A DNA stretch of 32,470 nt from the NCBI GenBank assembly GCA_028292745.1, contig JAQGLT010000150.1, forward strand, positions 1 through 32,470, given 5' to 3'. The DNA comes from Polaromonas sp. (GTDB taxonomy: Bacteria; Pseudomonadota; Gammaproteobacteria; Burkholderiales; Burkholderiaceae_C). The notes under the pieces were generated by a model. It worked only from the letters and a program-made list of their open reading frames with translations. It ran no database searches and was not told the DNA's origin. Position numbers and translations under genes: made by a program. Below, one piece after another: positions 17,783 through 26,563 of the stretch; the stretch's first letter is position 1, and every line of letters begins with the position of its first letter.

Positions 17783-18811
17783 ATGCCCATCGCCTTTTCA
17801 ATCGCCCGCCGGCAACTGCTTGGCTGGCTTGCCGCAAGCAGCGTTTTGCCGGCTGCCGCCGTTTCGCACCCCAGGGGAGCAGCCGCCTCGGCCAAAAGCC
17901 TGTCGGGCGCGGCCCTCATGGAACGCGTCAACACGGCCACTGACCTGCCCGCGCTGGTGCAGGGCGCGCGTGGCGAGGCGGTATTGCGGGCGCAAATCCT
18001 GCTGGACCGCGCCTGGTTTTCCCCTGGCGAGATCGACGGCGCGTTTGGCGCCAACATGCGCCGCATGGTGGCCGCCTTCCAGACGGCCAACGGCCTCAAA
18101 TCAACCGGGCGCGTCGACGGCGACACCTGGAAGGCGCTGGCAGGTCAGGCGCCCGCGCCAGTGCTGAGCGACTACACGGTGACCCCGGAAGATGCGGCCG
18201 GCCCCTTTGTAAACACCCCGGCAGACATGATGGCGCGCGCCCAGCTCAAGTCGCTCGACTATGAAACCGTGCAGGAGGCGCTGGCCGAGAAATTCCACTG
18301 CAGCCCCAAATGGCTGCGCGATGCCAACCGGGGCAGCCGGTTTGAGGCAGGCGACAAGATTGTGGCGCCGGCCAGCGCCGGCAGCCCGCCACCCGCCAAG
18401 GCCGCGTCCATCCGCATCGACAAGTCAGACCGTGTGCTTTTCCTGCTCGACAAGGCGGAACTGCCGGTGGCCGCCTTTCCGATCAGCATCGGCGGGGCCT
18501 CGGACCCGTTGCCGCTGGGCCGGATGGAGATCAAGAACGCCGCGAAAAATCCGGTGTTCACCTTTGACCCCACGCTGATCAAGGGCAGCAAGCAAACCGA
18601 TGCCAAGGCCGACATTGCCGCCGGCCCGAACAACCCGGTGGGCGTGTACTGGCTTGGGCTGAGCAAGCCCCACTGGGGCATTCACGGCACGCCCGACCCC
18701 GCCCGCGTGGGCACGGCGCAAACCAATGGCTGCATTCACCTGACCAACTGGGACGTGATGCGGCTGTCGCAGGTCGTGAAAACCGGGTTTGCGGTGGATG
18801 TGCATGCGTGA
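17783..18811 (+). CDS. L,D-transpeptidase (YkuD) with peptidoglycan-binding domain, probably Tat-exported
   Basis: Periplasmic peptidoglycan enzyme of 342 residues. The ATG at 17783 is chosen because GGAG (17770-17773) lies 9 bases upstream; the frame opens at 17753. The N-terminus [14 protein letters not shown] resembles a twin-arginine signal. Then come a peptidoglycan-binding domain ([20 protein letters not shown] ... [19 protein letters not shown]), a LysM-like segment ([12 protein letters not shown]), and the YkuD domain. Its catalytic part is HGTPDP ... [11 protein letters not shown], with Cys and the upstream His present. The usual [ST]HGC is TNGC here, so one conserved His is Asn. The next gene, an M23 peptidase, overlaps it by 8 bases. 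Confidence 0.88.
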   Translation: MPIAFSIARRQLLGWLAASSVLPAAAVSHPRGAAASAKSLSGAALMERVNTATDLPALVQGARGEAVLRAQILLDRAWFSPGEIDGAFGANMRRMVAAFQTANGLKSTGRVDGDTWKALAGQAPAPVLSDYTVTPEDAAGPFVNTPADMMARAQLKSLDYETVQEALAEKFHCSPKWLRDANRGSRFEAGDKIVAPASAGSPPPAKAASIRIDKSDRVLFLLDKAELPVAAFPISIGGASDPLPLGRMEIKNAAKNPVFTFDPTLIKGSKQTDAKADIAAGPNNPVGVYWLGLSKPHWGIHGTPDPARVGTAQTNGCIHLTNWDVMRLSQVVKTGFAVDVHA

Positions 18812-19385
18812 GCCCCACGGCGCCAGGCAGCGCGGGCGGTTGGGCCGCGCGGCGCGGCGACTGGCAGCGGTGGTGGTGGTCGCATGTTTCATTGCGGCGC
18901 CTGGCCCGGCCGCCGCGCTGCAGGCTGCCGGGGCGGTGGTGGAGCCGCCTGCGCTGCTGCTGCCCGTGCAGGGCAAGCTCGCCAGTGAACTGAGCGACAC
19001 CTTCGCCGACACCCGCGACGCGCGGCAACGCGGCCATGAGGCCATCGACATCCTGGCGCCGCGCGGCACCCCCGTGCTGGCGGTGGATGACGGCCGCATC
19101 GTCAAGCTGTTCCTGAGCAAGCCTGGCGGCATCACCCTCTACCACTTCGACCCGACCGGGCAGTTTGCCTATTACTATGCGCACCTGGACCGCTATGCCG
19201 ATGGCGTGGCCGAAGGGCAGACCGTGCGGCGCGGCGCGGTCATCGGGTATGTCGGCGCCACCGGCAACGCCAGCGCCGACGCGCCGCACCTGCATTTTGC
19301 GATCTTCCGGCTGGGTCCTGAAAAGCAGTGGTGGAAGGGCGAGCCCATCAATCCCTTCGGCTACCTGGGCGGGCGCAAGCCCTGA
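18804..19385 (+). CDS. M23-family (LytM-like) murein endopeptidase
   Basis: Exported zinc peptidase of 193 residues. The ATG at 18804 overlaps the transpeptidase stop by 8 bases, indicating translational coupling. An Arg-rich N-terminus precedes a hydrophobic signal segment ([19 protein letters not shown]). The LytM domain shows [16 protein letters not shown] (zinc ligands His and Asp), YAHLDRY, and the final HLHF (zinc ligand and catalytic His). All required residues are present, so it should be active and not a degenerate activator. Paired with the L,D-transpeptidase, it would cut crosslinks while the partner makes 3-3 links or attaches substrates. Confidence 0.9.
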   Translation: MREPHGARQRGRLGRAARRLAAVVVVACFIAAPGPAAALQAAGAVVEPPALLLPVQGKLASELSDTFADTRDARQRGHEAIDILAPRGTPVLAVDDGRIVKLFLSKPGGITLYHFDPTGQFAYYYAHLDRYADGVAEGQTVRRGAVIGYVGATGNASADAPHLHFAIFRLGPEKQWWKGEPINPFGYLGGRKP

Positions 19386-19430
19386 CGCCAGCCGTCAGAC
19401 CGCCGCTTGACTCCTGCAAACGCTGAATCT

Positions 19431-19490
19431 GCTATTTATTCAATAGCTGATTACGCTTGCTGGATAAGCGCTGGACCCACTTTTGACCAT
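19431..19490 (+). repeat. Dispersed hairpin repeat, copy G
   Basis: Hairpin GCTATT (19431-19436) / AATAGC (19442-19447), then GCTGATTACGCTTGCTGG, ATAAGCGCTGGACCC and ACTTTTGACC. It lies between convergent M23 and htpG, immediately before a bidirectional terminator. Confidence 0.8.
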
Positions 19491-19491
19491 T

Positions 19492-19518
19492 AAAAAAGGC
19501 CCCGAAGAGCCCTTTTTT
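19492..19518. terminator. Bidirectional terminator between the M23 gene and htpG
   Basis: AAAAAAGG (19492-19499) pairs with CCTTTTTT (19511-19518) with further partial pairing inside, giving a T-tract on both strands. It serves the M23 gene on the plus strand and htpG on the minus strand, ending 29 bp from the htpG stop. Confidence 0.7.
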
Positions 19519-19546
19519 GTTTTGCAGTGAAGTTACGGCCCGCGAG

Positions 19547-21436
19547 TTACACCAGCAGGGCGTTCACCCGCCGCACATACGCCGCCGGATCGGCCGGCAA
19601 GCCGCCTTCGGCCAGCAGGGCCTGGTCAAACAGGATATTGGCCAGATCGTCGAAATAGGCGGACTCGCTGCTGGCTTCAAGCTTTTTCACCAGCGCGTGC
19701 TGGGCATTGACTTCCAGGATCGGCTTGACATCGGGAACGCTCTGGCCAGCCTGCTTGAGCATGCGGGCCAGCTGCGTGGACATGTCGCCGTCCTGCACCA
19801 CCAGGCAGGCCGGCGAATCGACCAGCCGCGAGGTGGCGCGAACATCCGACGCCTTGTCCTTCAGCACGTCTTTCAGCTTGTCCAGGATGGGCTTGAACTG
19901 GGTCTGCGCTTCTTCGGCCGCCTTTTTCTCGTCCTCGTCCTGCAGCTTGCCCAGATCCACCGCCCCCTTGGCCACCGACTGCAGCGGCGTGCCGTCGAAG
20001 TCGCGCAGATAGGTCAGCGCCCACTCATCGACCCGATCCACCATCAGCAGCACTTCGATGCCCTTCTTGCGGAAGATCTCCAGTTGCGGGCTGCTCTTGG
20101 CGGCCGCCAGCGTGTCGGCGGTGATGTAGTAAATCGCGTCCTGGCCTTCCTTCATGCGGGCCTTGTAGTCGGCGAAGCTGACGCTGGTCGTGTCGGTCGT
20201 CGAGCTGGCAAAGCGCAGCAGCTTGGCCAGGCGCTCACGGTTGGCAAAATCCTCGCCCAGGCCTTCTTTCAGCACGGCGCCGAATTCGGCGTAGAACGCC
20301 TTGAACTTGTCGGCATCGTTGGTCGCCAGGTCCTCGATCATCGACAGCACGCGGCGGGTGTTGCCCTCGCGTATCGCCTTCACGGCGCGGCTTTCCTGCA
20401 GCAGCTCGCGCGACACGTTGAGCGGCAGGTCGGACGAATCGACCACGCCCTTGACAAACCGCAAGTAGCTCGGCAGAAGCGCCTGGGCATCGTCCATGAT
20501 GAAGACGCGCTTGACGTACAGCTTGACGCCGGCGGCCTTGTCGCGGTTGAACATGTCCATCGGCGCCTTGGCCGGGATGAACAGCAGCTGGGTGTACTCG
20601 GTCGCGCCTTCGACCCGGTTGTGCGTGGTGGCGAGCGGCGCCTCCTGGTCGTAGCTGATCTGCTTGTAGAACTCGTCGTACTGCTCCTGCGTGATGTCCT
20701 TCTTGGCGCGCGTCCAGAGCGCGGCCGCCTGGTTCACGGTTTCCCATTCGCCCGTCGCCACCATTTCGCCCGGCTGGTCGTTCTCGCCTTCCTTCCATTC
20801 TTCCTTGGCCATCATGATGGGCAGCGAAATGTGGTCCGAATACTTGTTGATGATGCCCTTGAGTTTCCAGGCGTTCAGGTACTCGGTGGCATCGTCCTTC
20901 AGGTGCAGCGTGACGCTGGTGCCGCGCTCGGCCCGCTCGATCTCGCTGACCTCGAATTCGCCCGTGCCGTCGCTCACCCAACGCACGCCCTGGGCCGCCG
21001 GCAGCCCGGCGCGGCGGCTTTCCACCGTGATCTTGTCGGCCACGATGAAGCCGGAGTAAAAGCCGACGCCGAACTGGCCGATCAGCTGCGAATCGGCCTT
21101 CTGGTCGCCCGACAGGTGGGCAACGAAGTCGCGCGTGCCGCTCTTGGCAATCGTGCCCAGGTGCTCAATCGCCTCCTGCTGCGACATGCCGATGCCGTTG
21201 TCGGTGATCGTCAGCGTCTTGGCGGCCTGGTCAAAAGTGACCCGCACCTTCAGTTCGGCATCGCTCTCGTAGTAATCCCCCTGGTTGAGCGCTTCGAAAC
21301 GCAGCTTGTCGCAGGCGTCCGATGCATTGGAGATCAACTCGCGCAGAAAGATTTCAGGATTGGAGTAAAGCGAGTGGGTGACGAGCTTGAGCAGTTGCGC
21401 GACTTCGGCTTGAAAGGCAAGGGTTTGTTTTTGCAT
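19547..21436 (-). CDS. htpG: Chaperone protein HtpG (Hsp90)
   Basis: Cytoplasmic ATP-dependent chaperone of 629 residues. The GHKL ATPase domain has [47 protein letters not shown] and [18 protein letters not shown]. The middle domain carries [20 protein letters not shown] and the catalytic-loop arginine region [16 protein letters not shown]. The C-terminal dimerisation part ends VRRVNALLV. Length is typical. The ATG at 21436 has no obvious Shine-Dalgarno sequence. A sigma32-like element lies about 110-140 bp upstream and a hairpin about 50-65 bp upstream in the presumed leader. Confidence 0.97.
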   Translation of the reverse strand: MQKQTLAFQAEVAQLLKLVTHSLYSNPEIFLRELISNASDACDKLRFEALNQGDYYESDAELKVRVTFDQAAKTLTITDNGIGMSQQEAIEHLGTIAKSGTRDFVAHLSGDQKADSQLIGQFGVGFYSGFIVADKITVESRRAGLPAAQGVRWVSDGTGEFEVSEIERAERGTSVTLHLKDDATEYLNAWKLKGIINKYSDHISLPIMMAKEEWKEGENDQPGEMVATGEWETVNQAAALWTRAKKDITQEQYDEFYKQISYDQEAPLATTHNRVEGATEYTQLLFIPAKAPMDMFNRDKAAGVKLYVKRVFIMDDAQALLPSYLRFVKGVVDSSDLPLNVSRELLQESRAVKAIREGNTRRVLSMIEDLATNDADKFKAFYAEFGAVLKEGLGEDFANRERLAKLLRFASSTTDTTSVSFADYKARMKEGQDAIYYITADTLAAAKSSPQLEIFRKKGIEVLLMVDRVDEWALTYLRDFDGTPLQSVAKGAVDLGKLQDEDEKKAAEEAQTQFKPILDKLKDVLKDKASDVRATSRLVDSPACLVVQDGDMSTQLARMLKQAGQSVPDVKPILEVNAQHALVKKLEASSESAYFDDLANILFDQALLAEGGLPADPAAYVRRVNALLV

Positions 21437-21483
21437 GGTTAAAAATTAAATGTATCTTTTCAGTAACATATTCGTGGAAAAAT

Positions 21484-21500
21484 GCCTTCAGAAAGAAGGC
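21484..21500 (-). other. Leader hairpin upstream of htpG
   Basis: On the minus strand GCCTTC-TTTCT-GAAGGC forms a perfect 6-bp stem with a 5-nt loop, 48-64 bp before the htpG ATG. It could be a small RNA structure in the leader; nothing shows a specific function. Confidence 0.4.
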
Positions 21501-21543
21501 TGGCGAAGAAGTTACAGAAAGGATGAAAGGTCCGTCGAAATGG

Positions 21544-21575
21544 CTATATGAGTAAAAAACCCAACATATTCAACT
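21544..21575 (-). promoter_or_regulatory. Candidate heat-shock (sigma32-like) promoter of htpG
   Basis: On the minus strand AGTTGAA is followed after 16 bp by CTCATATA, close to the CTTGAA / CCCCAT-TA form of sigma32 promoters, with a long spacer. The match is partial; the call rests on position and the heat-shock nature of the gene. Confidence 0.35.
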
Positions 21576-21606
21576 GTCTGGCGTGAAAAATTTCCGGAAT
21601 TGACGT

Positions 21607-21621
21607 GTTTGAATTGCAAAC
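21607..21621. promoter_or_regulatory. Inverted repeat upstream of the pilus operon
   Basis: GTTTG-AATTG-CAAAC is an inverted repeat with perfect 5-bp arms, 82 bp before the first pilin ATG. It could be an operator for the pilus genes; no regulator gene is nearby to assign. Confidence 0.3.
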
Positions 21622-21702
21622 GCTATGACAAAAAGTTGTACTTGGTTACAGTCCTCTCACAGCCTAACCATTTCGGTCAAGCCACTTAAGAGGAAACTTT
21701 AC

Positions 21703-22146
21703 ATGAAAAACCAACGCACTCTTTTGAAAGCAGCCGTAGCAGCCCTGCTGGCTTGTACCGCAGGTTTTGCAGCCGCTGCAGATATCCAAACCGTCGCGGT
21801 AAACGCCAGCGTGAGCGGTGTATGCAAGTTTTCGGGTGCCGCCGCCGCGATTAACTTCGGGGCCATTGACCCAAGTGCTGCTGCCGCCATCAAGAATGCA
21901 GCCATTACCGTACCCTACAAATGCACAAAGGGCCTGACACCAGCCGTTACAACCGGCACCATCGTTCCATTAACCTCTGGTACGGATACGATGGTCTTCA
22001 CGGTTGATAGTTTCGTTACTGTTGCCGGCGCAGGTTTTACAGCCGCTGTAAATGCCACGTCCGCAGCCCATATTGCGGCCGCGGTCTGGCAAGACGCCCC
22101 TGCCGGCACCTACGTCGGCAGCGTTGTGCTGAATATCAACAACTGA
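21703..22146 (+). CDS. Spore coat U-domain pilin 1 (archaic chaperone-usher major subunit)
   Basis: Secreted subunit of 147 residues. The ATG at 21703 follows AGAGGAAA; an upstream extension of the frame is not protein-like. The signal peptide MKNQRTLLKAAVAALLACTAGFAAAA is followed by a mature chain with the SCPU pattern: donor-strand-like VAVNASVSGVCKFSG, INFGAIDPS, a second Cys (PYKCTKG), and the C-terminal strand APAGTYVGSVVLNIN. SCPU proteins are subunits of Csu-like archaic pili, assembled by donor-strand exchange. First position, short length and Ala/Thr-rich composition suggest the major rod subunit. Three assembly genes follow in the same direction. Confidence 0.88.
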   Translation: MKNQRTLLKAAVAALLACTAGFAAAADIQTVAVNASVSGVCKFSGAAAAINFGAIDPSAAAAIKNAAITVPYKCTKGLTPAVTTGTIVPLTSGTDTMVFTVDSFVTVAGAGFTAAVNATSAAHIAAAVWQDAPAGTYVGSVVLNINN

Positions 22147-22174
22147 TACGTCACACCCTTGGCGGAGCATCATC

Positions 22175-22696
22175 ATGGCTTTATCTGATGACCTTCTCCA
22201 AGGGTGCCGCCGATACCTCAAAGGCAAAATGAAAGGCCCGTCCTTCCCCTTGCTGGTGTGTATGGTGGCCATGGTGCTTGCCAACTCGCCGGCCTGGTCA
22301 AAAGATTCAAGCTGCCAATTTAGAGCCAAAGGGCTCAGCTTGAGTTTTGGCGAGCTTGATCCGTCTAGCAATGCGGCTGTAAACGTGCCAGTGGTCGCAT
22401 CAACGCCTTTTGCCAGCATGGCAGGCGACTGCAACATAGGCAGCACCATGGCCATCGGCATTGTGGGATCCTCGTCACGCCAGTTGGTTAAAGGCCCCGA
22501 CACCATCAATTACACGATCACGGGCTTCCCGATCACGTTGCCCCAGCCTGGCAATGCACCGCCGGGCAATCCTGGCAACGGCTACACCACCTGGTTTACG
22601 GCAAACCAGCTCCAGGGCAGCATTCAATGGAGCGCGTACGCGAATGCGCCTGCCGGCAATTATTCCGATTCAGTCACCATTTTAATTACCCCGTGA
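22175..22696 (+). CDS. Spore coat U-domain pilin 2 (minor subunit)
   Basis: Secreted protein of 173 residues. GGAG (22164-22167) lies 7 bases before the ATG. A long polar N-terminus precedes the signal hydrophobic segment (PLLVCMVAMVLANSPAWS). Mature part: CQFRAKGLSLSFGELDPSSN, a second Cys in AGDCNIGS, a Pro/Gly-rich insertion (PQPGNAPPGNPGNGY), and the final strand AGNYSDSVTILITP. This is the SCPU fold again, with the same two-cysteine layout as pilin 1 but a different central region. A minor subunit or initiator is inferred; a tip role cannot be excluded, since the operon has no obvious two-domain adhesin. Confidence 0.82.
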   Translation: MALSDDLLQGCRRYLKGKMKGPSFPLLVCMVAMVLANSPAWSKDSSCQFRAKGLSLSFGELDPSSNAAVNVPVVASTPFASMAGDCNIGSTMAIGIVGSSSRQLVKGPDTINYTITGFPITLPQPGNAPPGNPGNGYTTWFTANQLQGSIQWSAYANAPAGNYSDSVTILITP

Positions 22697-22726
22697 TTAG
22701 GTAACCCCTCAGTCGATAATGTAGTG

Positions 22727-23485
22727 ATGACTTACAAATTCGGCCAATGGGCCCTCAGCGCGGTAGGTTTGGTTTTTTTTGCTTGCGCGCAGGCCTTTGC
22801 CGGTGAATTCACGGTCAACCCGGTGCGCCTTGACCTGGGGCCGGCGGCTAAAAGCGCTTCGGTCACCGTGGTCAACGAGGGGACGGAAAAACTCAATTTC
22901 CAGCTCCAGGCCATGGACTGGGCGCAGGATGCCGCCGGCAAAGACCAGTACAGCGAAACGAACGACCTGATTTTCTTTCCCAAGCTCATGTCCATAGAGC
23001 CTGGGCAGGAAGCCGTGGTCCGGATAGGGCTCAAGACCGGCGCTGCTGCGACCGAAAGAACGTTCCGGCTGTTCATCGAAGAACTGCCTGGGCTCGTCAA
23101 GAAGCCCGAAGGCAATGGCGCGCAGATCAATTTTCTGATCCGCTTTGGCTTGCCCATCTTTGTGGCGCCCATCCAGCACCAGGACGGCCTTGCCATCGAG
23201 ACATTGGAGCTGAAAAACGGCGTGGTCTCGATTTCGGCCCGCAACACCGGGAACCGCCACCATGTGTTCAAAAGCCTGCGGCTCGAAGGCCTGGATTCCG
23301 CCGGCAAGCCCGTCTACGGTTTCGATATTGCCGACCGCTATCTGCTGGCGTCAACCCGCAAGTCCTATGCGACAACGATTTCGGCCAAGCAGTGCTTGTC
23401 AATTGCCGTGCTGGGCATTGAAATCCAGACTGACAGGCTCACTGAAACACGCAAGCTCGACGTGGCTCGCAGCATGTGCCCCTGA
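22727..23485 (+). CDS. Periplasmic pilus chaperone (PapD-like, CsuC type)
   Basis: Chaperone of 252 residues that caps pilin subunits in the periplasm and delivers them to the usher. Signal peptide to about residue 25 (LSAVGLVFFACAQAFA). The N-terminal Ig domain has FTVNPVRLDLGPAAKSASVT, NEGTEKLNFQLQAMDW, DLIFFPKLMSIEPGQEAVVRIG and the TERTFRLFIEELP strand, all typical. The G1 strand region is NFLIRFGLPIFVAP. GTG (22724) or ATG (22727) may be the start; ATG is taken, and neither has a good Shine-Dalgarno sequence, so coupling from the pilin gene 30 bp upstream is likely. Confidence 0.92.
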   Translation: MTYKFGQWALSAVGLVFFACAQAFAGEFTVNPVRLDLGPAAKSASVTVVNEGTEKLNFQLQAMDWAQDAAGKDQYSETNDLIFFPKLMSIEPGQEAVVRIGLKTGAAATERTFRLFIEELPGLVKKPEGNGAQINFLIRFGLPIFVAPIQHQDGLAIETLELKNGVVSISARNTGNRHHVFKSLRLEGLDSAGKPVYGFDIADRYLLASTRKSYATTISAKQCLSIAVLGIEIQTDRLTETRKLDVARSMCP

Positions 23486-25950
23486 CCGTGGTGGGGTTGG
23501 TGCATGGTAAGCGCCAACGGCGCATCGCCTCAAACAGGCTTGCCAGCACCGCTCTATGCCTTGCGGCAACCTTTGCTGCCCCAGCGTTCGCAGCAGAAAA
23601 ACTCAACAGCAGCGCCATTGCATCGCAGACGGAAACCCTGATCCTCAAGGTCGTCCTCAACACCGAGAACAAGGGGGACGTGTTTGCGCAGCGCAGCGCA
23701 GACCTCGACTTCTTGTTGAAAGTGGACGACCTGAGGACGATGGGGTTCAAGGACCCGACAGGAACCCTCCGGGTGATTGACGGCGAGCCGCATGTCTCGC
23801 TCCGCTCGGTTCGGGGTCTTACTTTCGCCCTTGACGAGAAAACCCTTGTGCTGAACATCAACGCCGAGCCACAGCTGCTTTCCAGCAGCAGCTTTGAGCT
23901 TCGGGCGCAAAGGCGCAGAGGCGCCTTGACCGATAGCACCAACAGCGCTTTCCTGAACTACGCCCTGACGGGCACGCGCGGAAGCTTTGCGCCCGGCAAT
24001 GGCGTGGCTTTTGCGGCGGAAACCGGTGTCCGGTGGGGGAACTACCTGTTCCTGACCGATGCCAGTACCGTGGACACGGCGACGGGCAAAAGTTTTGTCC
24101 GGCTGATGAGCAGCGTGACGCGCGACGACCGCGAGAACCTGCGCCGCCTAGTGGTCGGCGACGTCCTGACGCCCTCGCGTGATTTCAGCAGCAGCGTCAA
24201 TCTGGGCGGCATCAGCATCAGCAAGCTCTACGGGCTCGACCCCTACTTCGTGCGTTTCCTGACGCAAAGCCTGACTGGCAGCGTTGCCTTGCCCAGTGAC
24301 ATGGAGGTTTACCTCGACGGGCAGAGGATTCGCACCGAACGGCTTCGACCAGGCGAATTCGAACTGCGCGACATTCTGGCCTACGGCGGCGCTCGCAATG
24401 TACAGGTGATCTTGCGCGATGCGTTTGGTCGCGTGCAGCAGCTCAACTATTCCCTTTATTTTTCCGACCAGCCGCTGCAGCAAGGCTTGCATGAGTACAG
24501 CTACAACTTTGGCGCAATGCGGCGCCAATTTGGCATTCAGAGCAACAGCTATGGGCCGGCCGCCTTCACGATGTTTCACCGTTATGGCGCCAGCCGTGCA
24601 CTGACCCTCGGCTGGCGCGCCGAAGCCACCCGGGATTTTCTGAACACAGGCCCCACACTCACCGCCGTGCTCGGCGCATGGGGCGTCGTGAACTTTGGCC
24701 TGACCGGGAGCACGTTTGCCGGAAAGCGGGGGACTGCCGGCCTGGCCTCGTATAACTTCGACTCTACAAAGTGGGCCCTGGGCGTCTTTTTGCGGCATGA
24801 CAGCCAGAACTACGCCAGCCTGGGTGATCCGCCGCTCGTCACCAATCGACGCAATGAGGGCAGCGTGTCCGCCAGTTACCGCCTGCCCCAATATGCCTCC
24901 GTCACCCTAAGCCATACAGCGCTGACCACACGCTTACCTTCAGGCGCACCACCGGCATCGGCGCAGCCATTCAACATGGTTGCGCTGGGGAACCGCCGGG
25001 TCAGCGCACTGAGCTACAGCATGCCGCTCGGCTCCTTTCGGACCCAGCTGACGGCCAGCGTCAGTCGCATCAACGACAGGCTCGCCCTGCCCCGCACCGA
25101 AGCCTTCGTCAGCTTGAACTTTCAGCTCGACGCAACCTACTCAGCCGCTTCCACCTACCGGGCAGATAGGCAGAGCCATTCGGAGTCGGTGCGCTTTACA
25201 AAAAGCCAGCCGATAGGAGAAGGTTTGGGCTATGACCTGTCTCTGGCCCGAGCCAACCAGACCACGGACACGACGCAGTTTCGCTCGAACATTCAATACA
25301 ACGCCCCGACGGCTGTCTTGCGGGCCGAGCTTGGCCAGTACATTGACCAGGGCCAACGCATGCACGACCAGCGGTTCTCGGTTGCGGGTGGCATCGTGGC
25401 GGCGGGAGGCTACGTGGGACTGAGCCGCCCTGTCACTCAAAGCTATGCGATTGTGAAGGTGGCCGACCTTAAAGACGTGGGCATCCAGGTTGATGGGCAA
25501 GCCGTCGGCATGACCAATTCACGGGGCATTGCCGTTATTCCCAACCTGAACGCCTATTACGAGAACAGCGTTTCACTTGTTGCCGGGGCGCTGCCCATGA
25601 ACTACGCATTGCCTGCCGCGGTCAAGCGAGTGATGCCTTCGCTTCGCAGTGGCGCCTTTGTCGATTTTGGCGCGACAAAGACCCAGGCGTTCAGTGGCAA
25701 GCTCATGATCCGGGCAGGCGACGGGACAAGGCCTGTGGAGTTCACGGAGATTGACCTGCGGGTCGATGAAACGCTGCAAAAACTCCCGACCGGTCGCGGC
25801 GGTGAGTTCTATGTCGAGAATCTCCAGCCTGGAAGCTATAGCGCCAGTGCCTTGGTTGAAACAGCACGATGCGCATTTGAACTCAAGATTCCGACATCAG
25901 ACGAGATGTATGTGGATCTGGGCAACCTTCTGTGCGTGAAGCCGCAGTAG
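23476..25950 (+). CDS. Outer-membrane usher of the archaic pilus (CsuD type)
   Basis: Outer-membrane assembly platform of up to 824 residues. A basic N-terminus and signal peptide (LASTALCLAATFAAPAFAA) precede the N-terminal periplasmic domain (DFLLKVDDLRTMGF). The beta-barrel with plug domain follows (for example SLTGSVALPSDMEVYLDGQR, PGEFELRDILAYGGARNVQV, LNYSLYFSDQPLQQGLHEYS). The C-terminal domains carry GEFYVENLQPGSYSA and a Cys pair (ARCAFEL ... LLCVKPQ). There is no ATG near the N-terminus: candidate starts are GTG at 23476 (overlapping the chaperone stop), 23488, 23491 or 23500, the last giving the most normal signal peptide. Length fits archaic ushers. Confidence 0.92.
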   Translation: MPLTVVGLVHGKRQRRIASNRLASTALCLAATFAAPAFAAEKLNSSAIASQTETLILKVVLNTENKGDVFAQRSADLDFLLKVDDLRTMGFKDPTGTLRVIDGEPHVSLRSVRGLTFALDEKTLVLNINAEPQLLSSSSFELRAQRRRGALTDSTNSAFLNYALTGTRGSFAPGNGVAFAAETGVRWGNYLFLTDASTVDTATGKSFVRLMSSVTRDDRENLRRLVVGDVLTPSRDFSSSVNLGGISISKLYGLDPYFVRFLTQSLTGSVALPSDMEVYLDGQRIRTERLRPGEFELRDILAYGGARNVQVILRDAFGRVQQLNYSLYFSDQPLQQGLHEYSYNFGAMRRQFGIQSNSYGPAAFTMFHRYGASRALTLGWRAEATRDFLNTGPTLTAVLGAWGVVNFGLTGSTFAGKRGTAGLASYNFDSTKWALGVFLRHDSQNYASLGDPPLVTNRRNEGSVSASYRLPQYASVTLSHTALTTRLPSGAPPASAQPFNMVALGNRRVSALSYSMPLGSFRTQLTASVSRINDRLALPRTEAFVSLNFQLDATYSAASTYRADRQSHSESVRFTKSQPIGEGLGYDLSLARANQTTDTTQFRSNIQYNAPTAVLRAELGQYIDQGQRMHDQRFSVAGGIVAAGGYVGLSRPVTQSYAIVKVADLKDVGIQVDGQAVGMTNSRGIAVIPNLNAYYENSVSLVAGALPMNYALPAAVKRVMPSLRSGAFVDFGATKTQAFSGKLMIRAGDGTRPVEFTEIDLRVDETLQKLPTGRGGEFYVENLQPGSYSASALVETARCAFELKIPTSDEMYVDLGNLLCVKPQ

Positions 25951-25959
25951 TCCGGCCAG

Positions 25960-26481
25960 CTAAAGGGCGATGACCGAAAGCCGCATGGGCCAGGGATAGG
26001 TTCCCTGCTGGGCCGATGCAGACAGTACAAACCGAAAGCCGAGGTCCAGCGTTGTCTTGCTCATCCCGCGTCCGCCAGGGGTTTGAACGATGCCGCCGCC
26101 TGCCGCCCCCACCTGCACATCATTGGCCAGCCCCCTGACAAGGGTTTGCTGCAAAAACTCGCCCTGGCTTTCAAACATGAGCATGTAGCCGGCCTGGGTA
26201 TTGCTTTGAACTGCCACCTGCGCCGGCGCCGGAACATCCACATAACCGACCCGAATATCGGCAGCCGTCACGGTGACCGATGCCGGTTGCGACAAAACCT
26301 TGAGGCTGGCGTGCTTCATGACGGTTGCGGTGACCACCAACTTGGTTTCAGTGGCATCGGCCCTGACAGCCGCAGGAGCAAGCAGCAGTGCCATAGAAAG
26401 CAGAAACCCGGTCATGGCGATACGCTGGCAACCCAAAAGCGGCTGGGCAGTACGTTTTGAGCAAACTTCAAAAGCAGTCAT
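25960..26481 (-). CDS. Cysteine-free fimbrial-subunit-like secreted protein, convergent with the pilus operon
   Basis: Protein of 173 residues. AGGAG 8 bases before the ATG at 26481 supports the start. The signal segment is MTGFLLSMALLLAPAAVRA after a 22-residue polar extension. The mature chain has no cysteine. It opens with VVTATVMKHASLKVL, which lines up by eye with the donor-strand region of pilin 1, and closes with QQGTYPWPMRLSVIAL, like the final strand of SCPU pilins. It ends only 9 bp from the usher stop, on the opposite strand, with its own promoter. A pilus subunit or accessory protein is inferred from context and strand pattern; no family is firmly recognised. Confidence 0.6.
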   Translation of the reverse strand: MTAFEVCSKRTAQPLLGCQRIAMTGFLLSMALLLAPAAVRADATETKLVVTATVMKHASLKVLSQPASVTVTAADIRVGYVDVPAPAQVAVQSNTQAGYMLMFESQGEFLQQTLVRGLANDVQVGAAGGGIVQTPGGRGMSKTTLDLGFRFVLSASAQQGTYPWPMRLSVIAL

Positions 26482-26511
26482 GACACGATCTCCTGAAACA
26501 TCACTACTGAT

Positions 26512-26528
26512 GCTTGCCTAAAGCAAGC
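26512..26528 (-). other. Leader hairpin of the minus-strand fimbrial-like gene
   Basis: GCTTGC-N5-GCAAGC, a perfect 6-bp stem, lies 31-47 bp upstream of the ATG at 26481, between the promoter and the ribosome-binding site. It may influence message stability. Confidence 0.4.
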
Positions 26529-26534
26529 TGATGA

Positions 26535-26563
26535 TTTCTATCAATTGTGACTGACGCTTTCAA
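26535..26563 (-). promoter_or_regulatory. Sigma70-like promoter of the fimbrial-like gene
   Basis: On the minus strand TTGAAA (26563-26558) and TAGAAA (26540-26535) are separated by 17 bp. Transcription would start about 50 bp before the ATG at 26481. Confidence 0.5.

Noticed and set aside
19517..21442. 641-codon plus-strand frame opposite htpG
   Set aside because: It is the antisense shadow of HtpG; the His/Arg/Val-rich composition is not that of a folded protein and htpG is unambiguous.
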